64,000 nt of DNA from positions 45,046 to 109,045 of the forward strand of contig JAHBSJ010000011.1 of NCBI GenBank assembly GCA_019639155.1, read 5' to 3'. This document shows, one piece after another, positions 54,273 through 63,798 of this stretch (the stretch's first letter is position 1; each line of letters starts with the position of its first letter). Below the pieces are notes generated by a model. The model saw only the letters and a list, made by a program, of their open reading frames with translations, had not been told where the DNA came from and searched no databases. The translations under genes and the position numbers were made by a program. This stretch comes from Acidobacteriota bacterium (GTDB lineage Bacteria > Acidobacteriota > Blastocatellia > Pyrinomonadales > Pyrinomonadaceae).

Positions 54273-54356
54273 ATTCTTATTGAATAGTGGATAGTCAAAA
54301 GCGAATAGTGGTTTTGCCGCTCGGCTTTTTCACTTTTCGCTCTTCCCTTTTCACTT
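54273..54356. repeat. rplF-rplR spacer with short-unit repeats
   Basis: GAATAGTGGATAG and GCGAATAGTGG units, then CACTTTTCGCTC and CACTTTTAC units about 8 nt apart. The two parts are weakly complementary. Confidence 0.6.
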
Positions 54357-54917
54357 TTACTTACCTGTCTTGCCGGGCTTCAACCTGTAATACTTGTCAG
54401 CGTAGCGGACGCCCTTTCCTTTGTAGGCATCCGGCTTACGAAGCCGATTCAATTCAGCGGCGACCTGGCCGAGCTTTTGCTTGTCGATGCCGCTCAGCGT
54501 GATGGTCGTCTGATACTGGTTGATGGACGTCTTTGTGTTGACCCTTTCGGCCTTTGCCTCGATACCGTCCGGCAGAACGTATTCGACCGGATGCGAATAT
54601 CCAAGTGAGAAAACGATCTTCTTGCCCTGAACGTCCGCTTTGTACCCGACGCCTACAATGTCCATGTCCTTGGTGAAACCTTCGGTCACACCGACAACGG
54701 CGTTGTTCGCCAACGCACGCGCCAGCCCGTGGAACGCCGCGACGTCGTCGCCGGCCCTTTCGGCCGTCAGCGTACCTTCTTCCTGTTTAAAGGTCACGCC
54801 CGCCGGGATCGGCGTCTTAAGCGTGCCTTTCGGTCCTTTCACTTCCATCTCGGAGTCACCGATGTTTACGGTTACACCCGCCGGGATGGGGATAGGTTTT
54901 TTTCCTACTCGTGACAT
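54357..54917 (-). CDS. rplF: 50S ribosomal protein L6
   Basis: 186 residues. [20 protein letters not shown] at the start, [20 protein letters not shown] then SHPVEY mid-protein, and the C-terminal [20 protein letters not shown] followed by [17 protein letters not shown] signature. Near the factor-binding site of 50S. Confidence 0.97.
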   Translation of the reverse strand: MSRVGKKPIPIPAGVTVNIGDSEMEVKGPKGTLKTPIPAGVTFKQEEGTLTAERAGDDVAAFHGLARALANNAVVGVTEGFTKDMDIVGVGYKADVQGKKIVFSLGYSHPVEYVLPDGIEAKAERVNTKTSINQYQTTITLSGIDKQKLGQVAAELNRLRKPDAYKGKGVRYADKYYRLKPGKTGK

Positions 54918-54972
54918 AACTACCTCAGTGATCCGTAAGCGGCCTGTGTTTAGTGGCCCGTGGCTTTACTGA

Positions 54973-55000
54973 CCACTGTCCACTGCCCACTGCCCACTGA
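54973..55000. repeat. Four tandem 7-nt units abutting the rpsH stop
   Basis: CCACTGT, CCACTGC, CCACTGC, CCACTGA: exact 7-nt period, ending at the base before the rpsH stop codon. The rest of the rpsH-rplF spacer (54918-54972) holds GTGGCC-type partners. Confidence 0.9.
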
Positions 55001-55393
55001 TCAATAAACTTCTGCGAGAATCTCGCCTCCCATGCGTTCCTGACGCGCTCTTTTGCCGCTCATCAGGCCTTTCGACGTCGAAACGATATTGATTCCGTAT
55101 CCGCCGAGCACCTTCGGGATCTCCTGCGAACCTACATAAACGCGGCGGCCCGGACGCGACACACGCGACATGTGCGTTATGGACGAAATGCCTTTCGTGT
55201 CGTATCGCAATGCGATCCGGATCTCGTATTTCGGACCTTCGCCTTTCGTCGAAAAACTGTTGATATAGCCCTCTTCCTTAAGGATGCGGGCGACCTCGAG
55301 CTTCAGCTTCGAGCCCGGGATATCGACACGCTGGTGCCCCGCGGCTATCGCGTTGCGGATGCGTGTAAGCATATCGGCTATTGGATCTGTCAT
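55001..55393 (-). CDS. rpsH: 30S ribosomal protein S8
   Basis: 130 residues. MTDPIADMLTRIRNA at the start and the C-terminal signature VLGGYGINIVSTSKGLMSGK then RARQERMGGEILAEVY. Binds the central 16S domain; known translational repressor of the spc operon in E. coli. Confidence 0.97.
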   Translation of the reverse strand: MTDPIADMLTRIRNAIAAGHQRVDIPGSKLKLEVARILKEEGYINSFSTKGEGPKYEIRIALRYDTKGISSITHMSRVSRPGRRVYVGSQEIPKVLGGYGINIVSTSKGLMSGKRARQERMGGEILAEVY

Positions 55394-55437
55394 CTTCTAA
55401 AAACTCCGTCAATTAATGGGACAAACCTGTCCTATTC

Positions 55438-55743
55438 CTACCAACTTGATTTCACAACTCCCGGTATCTGGCCTTCTAAAGCCAGCTCGCGAAGGGCGAC
55501 ACGTGAGATGCCGAATTTTCGCAGATAGCCGCGCGGGCGTCCCGTCTGCGAGCAGCGGTTGCGGACCCTTGTCGGGCTCGCGTCGCGAGGCATCTTTTGA
55601 AGCCTCATGACTGCCGCGTCCACCTGTTCAGGCGTCGACTTGGGATCATTGATGATCCGTTTTGCTTCGGCGCGGCGCTCACGGTAGAGCGCTACTTTTT
55701 CCTTACGCCTTTCGTTCTTTACGATCTTGCTTATCTTTGCCAT
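55438..55743 (-). CDS. rpsN: 30S ribosomal protein S14, zinc-free type
   Basis: 101 residues with [20 protein letters not shown] then [12 protein letters not shown]. The CxxC pairs of the short zinc form are absent, so it is the long C-minus type. It sits 4 bp from rplE. Confidence 0.97.
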   Translation of the reverse strand: MAKISKIVKNERRKEKVALYRERRAEAKRIINDPKSTPEQVDAAVMRLQKMPRDASPTRVRNRCSQTGRPRGYLRKFGISRVALRELALEGQIPGVVKSSW

Positions 55744-55747
55744 TTTC

Positions 55748-56287
55748 TTACTGTCTAAAGGGCATTCCCATTGCCTTCAAAAGCGAACGTGCCTCTTCGT
55801 CATTGCGGGCGGTCGTAACGATCGAGATGTTCATTCCTCGCGTCTTGTCCACCTTATTAAAATCGATCTCCGGAAAGATCAGCTGTTCACGGATGCCCAG
55901 CGTGTAGTTGCCGCGTCCGTCGAAAGCCTTGCCCGAGATACCGCGAAAGTCGCGTACTCGCGGCAGAGCGACCGAGATGAGCCTGTCAAGAAATTCGTAC
56001 ATTCTTGCACCGCGAAGCGTGACCATCGTGCCGATGCTCATTCCTTCACGGAGTTTGAACGCGGCGATCGATTTTTTCGCTTTTGTGACAACGGGCTTCT
56101 GACCTGTTATCGCTTTCAGCTCTTCCGTAGCTACGTCAAGTATCTTTGAATTTGCCGAAGCCTCGCCCAGGCCCATGTTAACGACGATCTTTTCGATCTT
56201 GGGGATCGCCATCGGGTTCTTGATGTCGAACTCCTTCGCCAGGGCCGGCGCGATCTCGTTTTTGTATTTTTCTCTAAGTCTGGCCAT
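55748..56287 (-). CDS. rplE: 50S ribosomal protein L5
   Basis: 179 residues. [40 protein letters not shown] and the late [20 protein letters not shown]. Binds 5S rRNA with L18. Confidence 0.98.
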   Translation of the reverse strand: MARLREKYKNEIAPALAKEFDIKNPMAIPKIEKIVVNMGLGEASANSKILDVATEELKAITGQKPVVTKAKKSIAAFKLREGMSIGTMVTLRGARMYEFLDRLISVALPRVRDFRGISGKAFDGRGNYTLGIREQLIFPEIDFNKVDKTRGMNISIVTTARNDEEARSLLKAMGMPFRQ

Positions 56288-56346
56288 TTGTGACCTTCTC
56301 CTATTGCTGCTTGGGACCCGGCCGAGCCGTTTCCAAACGTAATTCC

Positions 56347-56808
56347 CTATTTATCTTTTTCTTCGTCCGTCTCCGGGGCTGCTGCCGGAGCTTCGTCATC
56401 GATCTTCGGCTTCGCCACTCGCTTGTAGCTGCCGGCAGCTTCAATGACCGACCCGCTCTTTGCTACGCGGACCTTTTTGCCGTCGCGAAATTCATATCGA
56501 ACGCGTGTCGGCTTGCCGGTCTCCGGGTCGACCAATGCGACATTCGAAATGTTCACCCAGGCTTCCTGCTCTTTGATGCCGCCTTCGCGGTTGAGCTGAG
56601 GCATCGGTTTGACGTGGCGTTTCACCATCATCGCACCTTCGACCTTGACCTTTCCGTTGCGTGCATCTACGGCAATGACCTTTCCGCGGTACGGCTGGCG
56701 ATTACCGGCATTGTCATAGCGGTTGTATTCTTTACCCGCGATGAAAACGACCTGGTCGCCCCGCTTGATCCTGCTCTTTACTGTTCCTGTCTTAGCTGCT
56801 GCTTTCAT
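56347..56808 (-). CDS. rplX: 50S ribosomal protein L24 with C-terminal extension
   Basis: 153 residues against a usual ~105. KOW motif [20 protein letters not shown] then [17 protein letters not shown], and MMVKRHVKP. The tail after ~115 is Ala/Asp/Glu rich ([19 protein letters not shown]) and has no counterpart in standard L24. Starts 50S assembly. Confidence 0.95.
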   Translation of the reverse strand: MKAAAKTGTVKSRIKRGDQVVFIAGKEYNRYDNAGNRQPYRGKVIAVDARNGKVKVEGAMMVKRHVKPMPQLNREGGIKEQEAWVNISNVALVDPETGKPTRVRYEFRDGKKVRVAKSGSVIEAAGSYKRVAKPKIDDEAPAAAPETDEEKDK

Positions 56809-56845
56809 TTCTCAATTCCAATAAGACCGTTCGGCCTGAAAGGTC

Positions 56846-57214
56846 CTATATAACCTCGGGAGCCAAGCTCACGATCTTCATGAAGTTACGCTCGCGGAGT
56901 TCGCGTGCGACCGGGCCAAAAACGCGGGTTCCGATGGGCGTTCCATCGTCCTTGATCAGAACGGCGGCGTTCTCGTCAAAACGGATATACGTTCCGTCCT
57001 TGCGCCGGACCTCTTTGCGGGTGCGGACGATCACGGCGTTGTAAACCTTGCCCTTCTTCGCGGTACCTTCAGGCGCCGCTTCTTTGACGGTCACCTTGAT
57101 GGTATCGCCGAGACGTGCGATCTTACTGGTCGAACCGCCGACCGGCATTATCATTTCCACTCTTTTTGCACCTGAATTGTCGGCCACCGACAACGAGGTT
57201 TGCATTTGAATCAT
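56846..57214 (-). CDS. rplN: 50S ribosomal protein L14
   Basis: 122 residues. [20 protein letters not shown] at the start, [20 protein letters not shown] then [15 protein letters not shown], and end [20 protein letters not shown] then PEVI. Standard. Confidence 0.98.
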   Translation of the reverse strand: MIQMQTSLSVADNSGAKRVEMIMPVGGSTSKIARLGDTIKVTVKEAAPEGTAKKGKVYNAVIVRTRKEVRRKDGTYIRFDENAAVLIKDDGTPIGTRVFGPVARELRERNFMKIVSLAPEVI

Positions 57215-57225
57215 AACTTTCTCCA

Positions 57226-57297
57226 GTTGTCTGTTGTCGGTTGTCGGTTGTCAGCACGGTTTTATCCGACAACTGACAACTGGCAACTGACCACTGA
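57226..57297. repeat. Four plus four tandem 7-nt units forming a hairpin between rpsQ and rplN
   Basis: GTTGTCT, GTTGTCG, GTTGTCG, GTTGTCA (57226-57253), 16-nt loop, then CAACTGA, CAACTGG, CAACTGA, CCACTGA (57270-57297). Arms are complementary in 7-nt steps. The rpsQ stop codon follows within 3 bp. Confidence 0.93.
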
Positions 57298-57299
57298 CC

Positions 57300-57785
57300 T
57301 TACAATTCTGCTCTCTGAATGATCTCCACTACCCGCCAACGCTTCTTTGCCGACAGCGGACGTGTTTCAACGATCCTCACCTTGTCGCCCGTGCGTGCCC
57401 CGAGTTCATCGTGCGCCATGAACTTCTTGCGGCGCTTGATGTATTTTCGGTACATCGGGTGCTTAACGAGCCGGTCGACGCGGACCGTAACGGTTTTCGT
57501 CATCTTGTCCGACGAAACGATGCCGATCCTTTCGGCACGCTTGCTGACCTTCTTGGCTTCGCCGTCTTCATCCGAAACGGCCGGCGTTGCAGCCTTCGCC
57601 TTAGTAGGCTTTTCTGCAGGCTTAGCTTCATCAGCAACGGGAGCTTCTTCAGCCGGTGCTTCCTCTACCGCCGTTTCCGTCTCTGCGTCAGCAGCCGCGA
57701 TCTCGGTATCTTCTGCAGGAGCAGCCTCTTCCGTGACGGCGTTTTCCGCGATCTCGATCTCTTCTTCGTTATTCTTAGTAGGCAT
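57300..57785 (-). CDS. rpsQ: 30S ribosomal protein S17 with long acidic N-terminal extension
   Basis: 161 residues, about twice the normal ~85. The S17 domain is the C-terminal half: [20 protein letters not shown] then [20 protein letters not shown] and [20 protein letters not shown]. The first ~78 residues are low-complexity Glu/Ala/Pro ([20 protein letters not shown]), then Lys/Ala. No internal ATG with a ribosome site offers a shorter S17, so the extension seems real. Confidence 0.92.
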   Translation of the reverse strand: MPTKNNEEEIEIAENAVTEEAAPAEDTEIAAADAETETAVEEAPAEEAPVADEAKPAEKPTKAKAATPAVSDEDGEAKKVSKRAERIGIVSSDKMTKTVTVRVDRLVKHPMYRKYIKRRKKFMAHDELGARTGDKVRIVETRPLSAKKRWRVVEIIQRAEL

Positions 57786-57798
57786 TTTTCTTCGTTAC

Positions 57799-58047
57799 CT
57801 ATGCTTCGGCCTCTGCCGTTTCTGTTGCCCCTGACGTCGCCGGGACATCTGCTTTCTTATCGTTCAGCAGCGTATAAACGCGAGCCAAGGTCTTCTTTTC
57901 ACGTCGAATGTCATTGACGACCTCGCCGACACCGAGCGCTTTCCTAAACTTGAGCCTGAAAAGCGACTCTTTCAGAGCGTCCGCCTGTTCCTTCAGCTCG
58001 TCGGCGTTCATTTCTTTCAGCTGGTCAAGCTGTTCCTTGCGTTTCAT
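57799..58047 (-). CDS. rpmC: 50S ribosomal protein L29
   Basis: 82 residues. MKRKEQLDQLKEMNADELKE then QADALKESLFRLKFRKALG and DIRREKKTLARVYTLL, the usual two-helix protein near the exit tunnel. A short Ala/Thr/Glu tail (ATSGATETAEAEA) is extra. Confidence 0.95.
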   Translation of the reverse strand: MKRKEQLDQLKEMNADELKEQADALKESLFRLKFRKALGVGEVVNDIRREKKTLARVYTLLNDKKADVPATSGATETAEAEA

Positions 58048-58094
58048 AACTTTGCTCAGAAGCCCGCACGTTAGTAAGGGCGTGATCTCTTCCT

Positions 58095-58523
58095 CTAGAC
58101 GATGCCTCCCTCGAGGTCGGCACGCGTGACAAATTTCACCTTTACGGGCAGTTTCTGTGCCGCGAGCCGCATAGCTTCACGTGCCAGCTCTTCGCCAACG
58201 CCTTGAATCTCATACAGCACACGGCCAGGTTTGACGACCGCGACCCAGTGGTCCGGGGCACCTTTACCGGAACCCATACGGGTTTCCGCAGGCTTTTTCG
58301 TGATGGGCTTGTCGGGGAACATACGGATCCAGATCTTGCCGCCGCGTTTGACGTGACGGGTCATCGCGATACGAGCCGCTTCGATCTGACGGTCCGTGAT
58401 CCAGCCCGGCTCAAGAGCCTTGAGCCCGAAATCACCAAAATTCAGTTTTTCTCCGCGGGTCGCTTTCCCTCGGTTTCGGCCCTTCATCACCCTGCGGTGC
58501 TTGACCTTTTTTGGCATCAACAT
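58095..58523 (-). CDS. rplP: 50S ribosomal protein L16
   Basis: 142 residues. [60 protein letters not shown] then [20 protein letters not shown]: all family blocks present. Tunnel and A-site region of 50S. Confidence 0.98.
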   Translation of the reverse strand: MLMPKKVKHRRVMKGRNRGKATRGEKLNFGDFGLKALEPGWITDRQIEAARIAMTRHVKRGGKIWIRMFPDKPITKKPAETRMGSGKGAPDHWVAVVKPGRVLYEIQGVGEELAREAMRLAAQKLPVKVKFVTRADLEGGIV

Positions 58524-58571
58524 AACTTCTTCTCCGGATGACGGCGGTCAGTTCCCGCCGGCAATTGATCA

Positions 58572-59300
58572 TTAACGATCGTCCCTTCGCGGACGCCTGT
58601 CCCTCATCGCATTGCGGTCGACCTTGACCTCGTTCATCGGGTCGGTCGTGGTGCCGCGTGCCATTGAGGCGTTCGGGTCCAATATTTCCCCGCGGTAGAT
58701 CCAAACTTTCACGCCGATTATGCCGAATGTCGTCAGAGCCTCGGCAAAACCGAAATCGATATCGGCACGCAGAGTGTGCAGCGGCAGACGGCCCTGCAGC
58801 GACCATTCCGTTCGGGCGATCTCGGCACCGTTAAGACGGCCGGAGATCATCACCTTGATGCCCTGTGCACCAAAACGCTGCGATTCCTCCATCGTCTTTT
58901 TCATCGCACGGCGAAAAGCGATACGCTTTTCAAGCTGCTGAGCTATCTTCTCAGCCTGAAGCTGTGCGTTGAGTTCCGGATGGCGGATCTCCTGGATCGA
59001 GATCAATACCTCGCGGCCTGTCTTTCTTGACAACTCTTCACGAAGAGCTTCGATCTCAGCACCTTTTCGGCCGATAATGATACCCGGGCGCGACGTGTAG
59101 ATGATGATCTTCAGACGCGTTGCCGCACGCTCGATGTCGATGTGCGAAACCCCGCCGCCGGCAAACTTCTTCTTCAATTCGCGCTTGAGTTTCAGGTCTT
59201 CGGCGAGGAACTCGGCGAATTCGCGCTTGGCGAACCAATGCGAGTGCCAGTCCTTGTTGTATCCGACCCTAAAGCCGTATGGATGAACTTTCTGTCCCAT
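58572..59300 (-). CDS. rpsC: 30S ribosomal protein S3
   Basis: 242 residues. [22 protein letters not shown] domain [20 protein letters not shown], and C-terminal [21 protein letters not shown] positively charged tail (DRRPRRDDR) ends it. mRNA entry site and helicase element of 30S. Confidence 0.98.
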   Translation of the reverse strand: MGQKVHPYGFRVGYNKDWHSHWFAKREFAEFLAEDLKLKRELKKKFAGGGVSHIDIERAATRLKIIIYTSRPGIIIGRKGAEIEALREELSRKTGREVLISIQEIRHPELNAQLQAEKIAQQLEKRIAFRRAMKKTMEESQRFGAQGIKVMISGRLNGAEIARTEWSLQGRLPLHTLRADIDFGFAEALTTFGIIGVKVWIYRGEILDPNASMARGTTTDPMNEVKVDRNAMRDRRPRRDDR

Positions 59301-59347
59301 AACTTATCTTTTCAGCACCTCGGCATTCGGTGAATGCCCCAAATTCG

Positions 59348-60151
59348 CTATTGCTTCTCGCCTTCCTCCTCGGACACAGGCTCCTCAGCCGCGGCTTCGG
59401 TTTCCTCTTCAGCCGACGCACCTTCCGAAGTTTCCTCCGCAGTCTCTTCCGCCGCTGCGTCGGCTACTGCCACAGTCTCTTCCGCGGTTTCTTCTGCCGC
59501 TGCCTCTGCAACTGCCACTGTTTCTTCCGCGGTCTCTTCCGCCGCTGCTACTGTCTCTTCCGCGGTCTCTTTTGCCGATGCTTCTGCAACTGCCACCGTT
59601 TCTTCCGCGGTCTCTTCTGCCGCTGCTACTGTCTCTTCCGCGGTCTCTTTTGCCGATGCTTCTGCAACTGCCGCTATCTCTTCCGCCTCGACCTTTGGAG
59701 CTGCTTTCTTCTTCTCTTTCTTAGGAGCGGCGGCACGACGAGCCTTTGCGGCCGCGATACGCTCTTCCTGAAGCAGTTCGGCCTCGGTCTTGGGTTTCTC
59801 CTCGCTCGTCACCTCGATCGTGATGTGGCAATAATGCCTCTGCTCACGATATGCACGGCCCTGCGGAGCGGGACGCATGCGTCGGCGATTCTTGGTCGGG
59901 CCCATGTCAACAAAGCACGAACGCACCCAAAGATCATCCGGATCGATAGCGATGTTCTCCTGCTCGGCCTTATAAGTGGCGTTCGCGATGGCAGAATTCA
60001 GGCATTTGGCGATGGGATCGGCGGCACGTTTTTCGGTGAACTTCAAAATGTTCAGCGCACGCGATACGTTCTCGCCGCGGATCAGATCGATCACCAGCCG
60101 AGCCTTTCTAGGGCTGCCTTTCAAATATTTTGTTTTAGCTACAGCTTCCAT
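59348..60151 (-). CDS. rplV: 50S ribosomal protein L22 with long Ala/Glu repeat tail
   Basis: 267 residues; normal L22 is ~110. The L22 fold is residues 1-115 (KYLKGSPRKARLVIDLIRGE, then PIAKCLNSAIANATYKAEQE, and CFVDMGPTKNRRRMRPAPQG then RAYREQRHYCHITIEV). From ~118 a Lys-rich linker leads to about 140 residues of Glu/Ala/Thr/Val repeats with a clear 26-residue (78-bp) unit, e.g. ASAKETAEETVAAAEETAEE. The tail is probably a long charged helix or disordered. L22 lines the exit tunnel, with its termini at the surface. Confidence 0.94.
   Translation of the reverse strand: MEAVAKTKYLKGSPRKARLVIDLIRGENVSRALNILKFTEKRAADPIAKCLNSAIANATYKAEQENIAIDPDDLWVRSCFVDMGPTKNRRRMRPAPQGRAYREQRHYCHITIEVTSEEKPKTEAELLQEERIAAAKARRAAAPKKEKKKAAPKVEAEEIAAVAEASAKETAEETVAAAEETAEETVAVAEASAKETAEETVAAAEETAEETVAVAEAAAEETAEETVAVADAAAEETAEETSEGASAEEETEAAAEEPVSEEEGEKQ
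59440..59700. repeat. 78-bp tandem repeat inside rplV
   Basis: GCCGATGCTTCTGCAACTGC (plus strand) recurs at 59574 and 59652, exactly 78 bp apart, with further decayed units to the left. Encodes the 26-residue Ala/Glu unit of the L22 tail. Confidence 0.85.
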
Positions 60152-60152
60152 A

Positions 60153-60222
60153 ACGGTAAACAGTTAACGGTGAAAGGCGAACGGGCACTTCCCGCCGCGT
60201 GTCACTCGTTACCAATCACTAC
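60153..60222. repeat. Tandem 7-nt units between rpsS and rplV
   Basis: ACGGTAA, ACAGTTA, ACGGTGA, AAGGCGA, ACGGGCA, CTTCCCG, CCGCGTG, TCACTCG, TTACCAA, TCACTAC; looser than elsewhere but in phase, the two halves partly complementary; reaches the rpsS stop. Confidence 0.6.
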
Positions 60223-60509
60223 TTCCTCTTCGCCATCTTCTCCGCCTTTGTTCCCGGATGACCTCTGAACAGCCTGGTCGGCGAGAATTCTCCCAACTTG
60301 TGGCCGACCATGTTTTCAGTAACAAAGACCGGAACGTGGCGTTTGCCATTGTGAACGCCGAACGTCAGCCCGACCATGTCGGGCGTGATGGTCGAACGGC
60401 GCGACCAGGTCCTGATCGCCTGCGGTTTCGGGCCGCCGCTCGAGATGCGTCGGAGTGCCTTCTGCAGGCTGAGATCGATAAAAGGGCCTTTCTTGAGTGA
60501 ACGTGGCAT
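60219..60509 (-). CDS. rpsS: 30S ribosomal protein S19
   Basis: 96 residues. [40 protein letters not shown] then [20 protein letters not shown] and [15 protein letters not shown]. Standard head protein. Confidence 0.98.
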   Translation of the reverse strand: MPRSLKKGPFIDLSLQKALRRISSGGPKPQAIRTWSRRSTITPDMVGLTFGVHNGKRHVPVFVTENMVGHKLGEFSPTRLFRGHPGTKAEKMAKRK

Positions 60510-60576
60510 ATCTAAATTTCAGATTTAAGAGTATGGATTTCGGACCTGTTAAGACCAAAAACCTGTGACCTAGAAC

Positions 60577-61407
60577 CTACTTCCTCCTCCTGTCTTTCAC
60601 GATCATATTGCTCGTGCGCTTGTTGCGGCGTGTCTTATAGCCGCGTGTCGGCTGTCCCCACGGCGTCACCGGGTGACGCCCGCCTGATGTCTTTCCTTCG
60701 CCGCCGCCGTGCGGGTGATCGACCGGGTTCATCGCGACACCGCGAACTTTCGGCCTCTTGCCTTTCCAGCGGTTGCGGCCGGCTTTACCGAGCGAAACAT
60801 TCTCATGCTCGGTGTTGCCGACCTGTCCGACGGTCGCCATACATACGACAGGAACTCGCCGAACCTCGCCGGACGGCATTCTAAGCTGGGCGTGATCGCC
60901 CTCTTTCGCGACGATCTGGGCAAATCCGCCTGCCGAACGTACCATCTGGCCGCCTTTTCCGGGGCGAAGCTCGATGTTGTGAACCTCAGTTCCCAGCGGG
61001 ATATCCTTGATTCGAAGTGCGTTACCCGGCAGGATGTCGGCACCTTCGCCGCTGAGCACCATCGTGCCGACCTTGAGGCCGACCGGGGCGATGATGTAAC
61101 GCTTTTCTCCGTCGAGATACGTGACAAGAGCGATGTGCGCCGAACGGTTCGGATCGTATTCGATCTGAGTGACCTTTGCGGGAATGCCCAGCTTGTCACG
61201 CTTGAAATCGATAACGCGGTAAAAGCGCTTGTGACCGCCGCCGCGGCGGCGTATCGTGATACGGCCGTCGTTATTGCGTCCCGATATCCTTTTCTTCGGC
61301 TCAAGCAACGATTTCTCGGGTGTTGCTCCCGGCGTCAACTCGTCGCGGGTCAGATACGTCTGATACCGCCGTGCCGGTGATGTCGGTTTTAATCTTTTGA
61401 TTCCCAT
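60577..61407 (-). CDS. rplB: 50S ribosomal protein L2
   Basis: 276 residues. Peptidyl-transferase region protein. [20 protein letters not shown] then [14 protein letters not shown], and [20 protein letters not shown] with the conserved His pair, [20 protein letters not shown] at the end. Confidence 0.98.
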   Translation of the reverse strand: MGIKRLKPTSPARRYQTYLTRDELTPGATPEKSLLEPKKRISGRNNDGRITIRRRGGGHKRFYRVIDFKRDKLGIPAKVTQIEYDPNRSAHIALVTYLDGEKRYIIAPVGLKVGTMVLSGEGADILPGNALRIKDIPLGTEVHNIELRPGKGGQMVRSAGGFAQIVAKEGDHAQLRMPSGEVRRVPVVCMATVGQVGNTEHENVSLGKAGRNRWKGKRPKVRGVAMNPVDHPHGGGEGKTSGGRHPVTPWGQPTRGYKTRRNKRTSNMIVKDRRRK

Positions 61408-61418
61408 ATCTCAATTTT

Positions 61419-61480
61419 GGATCTGGGATTTCGGATTTCGGATCTCTGATCCGCATTCCTCAATCCGCAACCCGCATTCC
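61419..61480. repeat. Nine tandem 7-nt units between rplW and rplB
   Basis: GGATCTG, GGATTTC, GGATTTC, GGATCTC, TGATCCG, CATTCCT, CAATCCG, CAACCCG, CATTCC in strict phase, ending at the base before the rplW stop. The GGATC arms face GATCC-type arms. Confidence 0.88.
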
Positions 61481-61810
61481 TTAGATCGCTTCTGCGTAAT
61501 CCACCATCGGTTCGCCCGCACGCAGCGTGACGTACGCTTTCTTCCAAGAAGGTCTTCTGCCCTCGATACGTCCGCGGCGTTTCATCTTGCCCTGATACTG
61601 TATCGTCCTGACAGCGGCGACCTTTACGTTAAAGATCTCTTCAACCGCGGATTTGATATCGCCTTTCGTCGCATTCTTGTCGACCTTGAATGTCAAAACC
61701 TGGCCCGCCTTGCGGTTGCCGCCTTCTTCTGTCGATTCTTCCTTGAGGATGACGCTCTTTTCGGTGATGACGGGCGTTCTCAAAATGTCCCAGACGTTCA
61801 TCTTACTCAT
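61481..61810 (-). CDS. rplW: 50S ribosomal protein L23
   Basis: 109 residues. [25 protein letters not shown]-like block [20 protein letters not shown] then [20 protein letters not shown]. Exit-site docking protein for trigger factor and SRP. Its start overlaps the rplD end by 8 bp. Confidence 0.97.
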   Translation of the reverse strand: MSKMNVWDILRTPVITEKSVILKEESTEEGGNRKAGQVLTFKVDKNATKGDIKSAVEEIFNVKVAAVRTIQYQGKMKRRGRIEGRRPSWKKAYVTLRAGEPMVDYAEAI

Positions 61811-62579
61811 TGCTCGCTTCCCCCTCGCTTACTTCTGCAGCCGCTGCATCTGCCACTGTCTCTTCCTTCTTCTTCACGGCCTTTTTCGCTTTCGGCTTTT
61901 CTTCGACCGGAGCGACTCCCTCTAAAGAGCTTTCCGCATTTGGATCGAGGATCTGCTCGAGTTCTGCGATCGCTGCTTTCGAGATCAGGAGCTTCTCGTG
62001 AAAGATCAGATCGTAGATATTCACGCCGAATGGATTGGTGACCTTCGTCTTCTCGACATTTCGCGACGACAGGATCAGATTCTCATTATCCAACGAATCG
62101 ACGATCAGCATCTTCGGCCTTGCATCGTTCTCAATGAGCCCGAGCGTAGCGACGGCCGCCAGAAAATCTTTCGTCTTGGGAGCCGAAAAACCGAATTCAT
62201 CAATGATGATCAGATTTCCTTCGCGCAGCCTCTCGGAAAGAGCCGAGCGAAGTGCACCGCGGCGCATTTTCTTCGGCATGTTGTATGACCAGTCACGCGG
62301 CTGTGGTCCGTGGACGTTTCCGCCGCCTTTCCAAAGCGGCGAACGAAGCGACGCGATACGGGCGCGGCCCGTTCCCTTCTGCTTCCAAAGCTTGCGTCCG
62401 GAACCCGAAACGTTGCCGCGGGTCTTGGTCGCAGATGTTCCCTGTCGGCCGTTCGCTTGGAAATTCTTCACCGCTGCGTGTATCAGCGCTTCGTTCAATT
62501 CGGCACCGAACACTGCATCGGAAAGGCTGACCTCGCCGACCTCTTTATTCTTTAAATTGCGAACCTTTACGGTAGGCAT
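61803..62579 (-). CDS. rplD: 50S ribosomal protein L4 with acidic C-terminal extension
   Basis: 258 residues against ~205. Core: [20 protein letters not shown] then [26 protein letters not shown]-type [19 protein letters not shown], and [20 protein letters not shown]. After ~215, a Lys-rich segment and Ala/Glu tail ([20 protein letters not shown]) echo the tails of L22 and S17. Confidence 0.96.
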   Translation of the reverse strand: MPTVKVRNLKNKEVGEVSLSDAVFGAELNEALIHAAVKNFQANGRQGTSATKTRGNVSGSGRKLWKQKGTGRARIASLRSPLWKGGGNVHGPQPRDWSYNMPKKMRRGALRSALSERLREGNLIIIDEFGFSAPKTKDFLAAVATLGLIENDARPKMLIVDSLDNENLILSSRNVEKTKVTNPFGVNIYDLIFHEKLLISKAAIAELEQILDPNAESSLEGVAPVEEKPKAKKAVKKKEETVADAAAAEVSEGEASNE

Positions 62580-62600
62580 AATTTCTCACTCCGTTAGCTC

Positions 62601-62630
62601 AGAGTTACGCCCTCGGGCGTAAAACACTCT
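62601..62630. repeat. AGAGTTACGCC hairpin between rplD and rplC
   Basis: AGAGTTACGCC-CTCG-GGCGTAA then AACACTCT, a GC-capped hairpin next to the rplC stop. Related to the element at 63718-63782. Confidence 0.75.
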
Positions 62631-63268
62631 TAGCTTTTCTTTACTATCACCAAACTTCCATTCGCTCCCGGCACAGCTCCGCGGATCATCAGCAGATTGT
62701 TCTCAGCATCTACACGAGCGACCGTAAGCCCCTTCACCGTTACACGCTCGTCGCCCATATGGCCCGACGAACGGGTTCCCTTGATCACACGCGAAGGGTA
62801 CGCGGACTGCCCGATCGAGCCCGGCTTGCGGACGTTCATCGAACCGTGCGACTCAGGACCGCGTGAAAAGTTGTGGCGCTTGATGGTTCCCGCGAAACCG
62901 CGTCCTTTCGAGCGGCCGACGACCTCGATCTTGTCACCATCGGCAAAGACGTCCACTTTCACCTGATCGCCGATGGCCGCTTCCGGCTCTGATTCAAGGC
63001 GGATCTCTTTGAGGACGCGGGTGGGCGGAACGCCGCCTCCGGTCTTTTCAAAGTGGCCCTGCAGCGGCTTCGTCACGTTCTTCAGACGGATCGGCTTGTC
63101 CTCGACGAGCCCGAGCTGAACGGCGTTGTAGCCGTCGCGTCCCGAGACGCTCTTTGTCTGAACGACGACACACGGGCCTGCCTTAATAACGGTCACGGGT
63201 GTTACCGTGCCGTCCTCGGCAAAGATCTGCGTCATTCCTACTTTTCTTCCAATGATTCCACTGATCAT
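62630..63268 (-). CDS. rplC: 50S ribosomal protein L3
   Basis: 212 residues. [20 protein letters not shown] at the start, [20 protein letters not shown] then [20 protein letters not shown], and AGHMG-like segment [20 protein letters not shown]. Starts 50S assembly. Confidence 0.98.
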   Translation of the reverse strand: MISGIIGRKVGMTQIFAEDGTVTPVTVIKAGPCVVVQTKSVSGRDGYNAVQLGLVEDKPIRLKNVTKPLQGHFEKTGGGVPPTRVLKEIRLESEPEAAIGDQVKVDVFADGDKIEVVGRSKGRGFAGTIKRHNFSRGPESHGSMNVRKPGSIGQSAYPSRVIKGTRSSGHMGDERVTVKGLTVARVDAENNLLMIRGAVPGANGSLVIVKKS

Positions 63269-63284
63269 ATTCTTAACAAGTCCT

Positions 63285-63387
63285 CAGTCTTGCAAGTCTG
63301 GGAAGTCTGGGAAGGAAACTCCCCTCGCCATGACCTCTTCAACTTTTTGGACTCACTAGACCGTCTAGACTTCCTAGACTCTCTAGA
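63285..63387. repeat. Tandem 9-nt units between rplC and rpsJ
   Basis: AAGTCTGGG units at the left and TAGACCGTC, TAGACTTCC, TAGACTCTC, TAGAC at the right, 9-nt phase, complementary halves. Ends at the rpsJ stop codon. Close to the 46531-46608 element in sequence. Confidence 0.85.
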
Positions 63388-63708
63388 CTAATTCTTCCCG
63401 AATGCCTTGATCTCTACGTCAACACCTGCCGGCAGATCAAGCTTCATCAGCGCATCCACCGTTTCGGCCGTCGGGTCAAGAATGTCCATCAAACGCTTGT
63501 GCGTCCTTATTTCAAACTGCTCACGCGACTTCTTATCGACGTGCGGCGAACGGAGAACGGTCCATTTGTTCTTCACGGTCGGAAGAGGGATCGGCCCCGC
63601 GATGCGTGCACCCGTACGTTTCGCCGTCTCGACGATCTCCGACGTGGACTGGTCCAAAACGCGGTGATCGTATGCTTTCAGTTTGATCCGGATCTTTTCG
63701 TTCAACAT
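63388..63708 (-). CDS. rpsJ: 30S ribosomal protein S10
   Basis: 106 residues. [20 protein letters not shown] then [19 protein letters not shown], and [20 protein letters not shown] then [14 protein letters not shown]. 30S head protein and NusB partner in antitermination. First gene of the S10 part here. Confidence 0.98.
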   Translation of the reverse strand: MLNEKIRIKLKAYDHRVLDQSTSEIVETAKRTGARIAGPIPLPTVKNKWTVLRSPHVDKKSREQFEIRTHKRLMDILDPTAETVDALMKLDLPAGVDVEIKAFGKN

Positions 63709-63717
63709 ATCTTTCGT

Positions 63718-63782
63718 TCAGAGTTACGCTCGTTCAGAGTTACGCCTTTAGGCGTGATCACGCGTTAACGCGTAACTCTGAA
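63718..63782. repeat. AGAGTTACGC fold-back between tuf and rpsJ
   Basis: TTCAGAGTTACGC occurs twice (63718 and 63733), then GGCGT...ACGCGTTAACGCGT and CGTAACTCTGAA close a long dyad. Same family as 62601-62630. Confidence 0.85.
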
Positions 63783-63798
63783 CAGCAACTCTATACTG

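Noticed and set aside
59330..60268. Plus-strand Cys-rich frame of 312 residues opposite rplV
   Set aside because: Antisense shadow of the Ala/Glu repeat; the minus strand encodes a clear L22.
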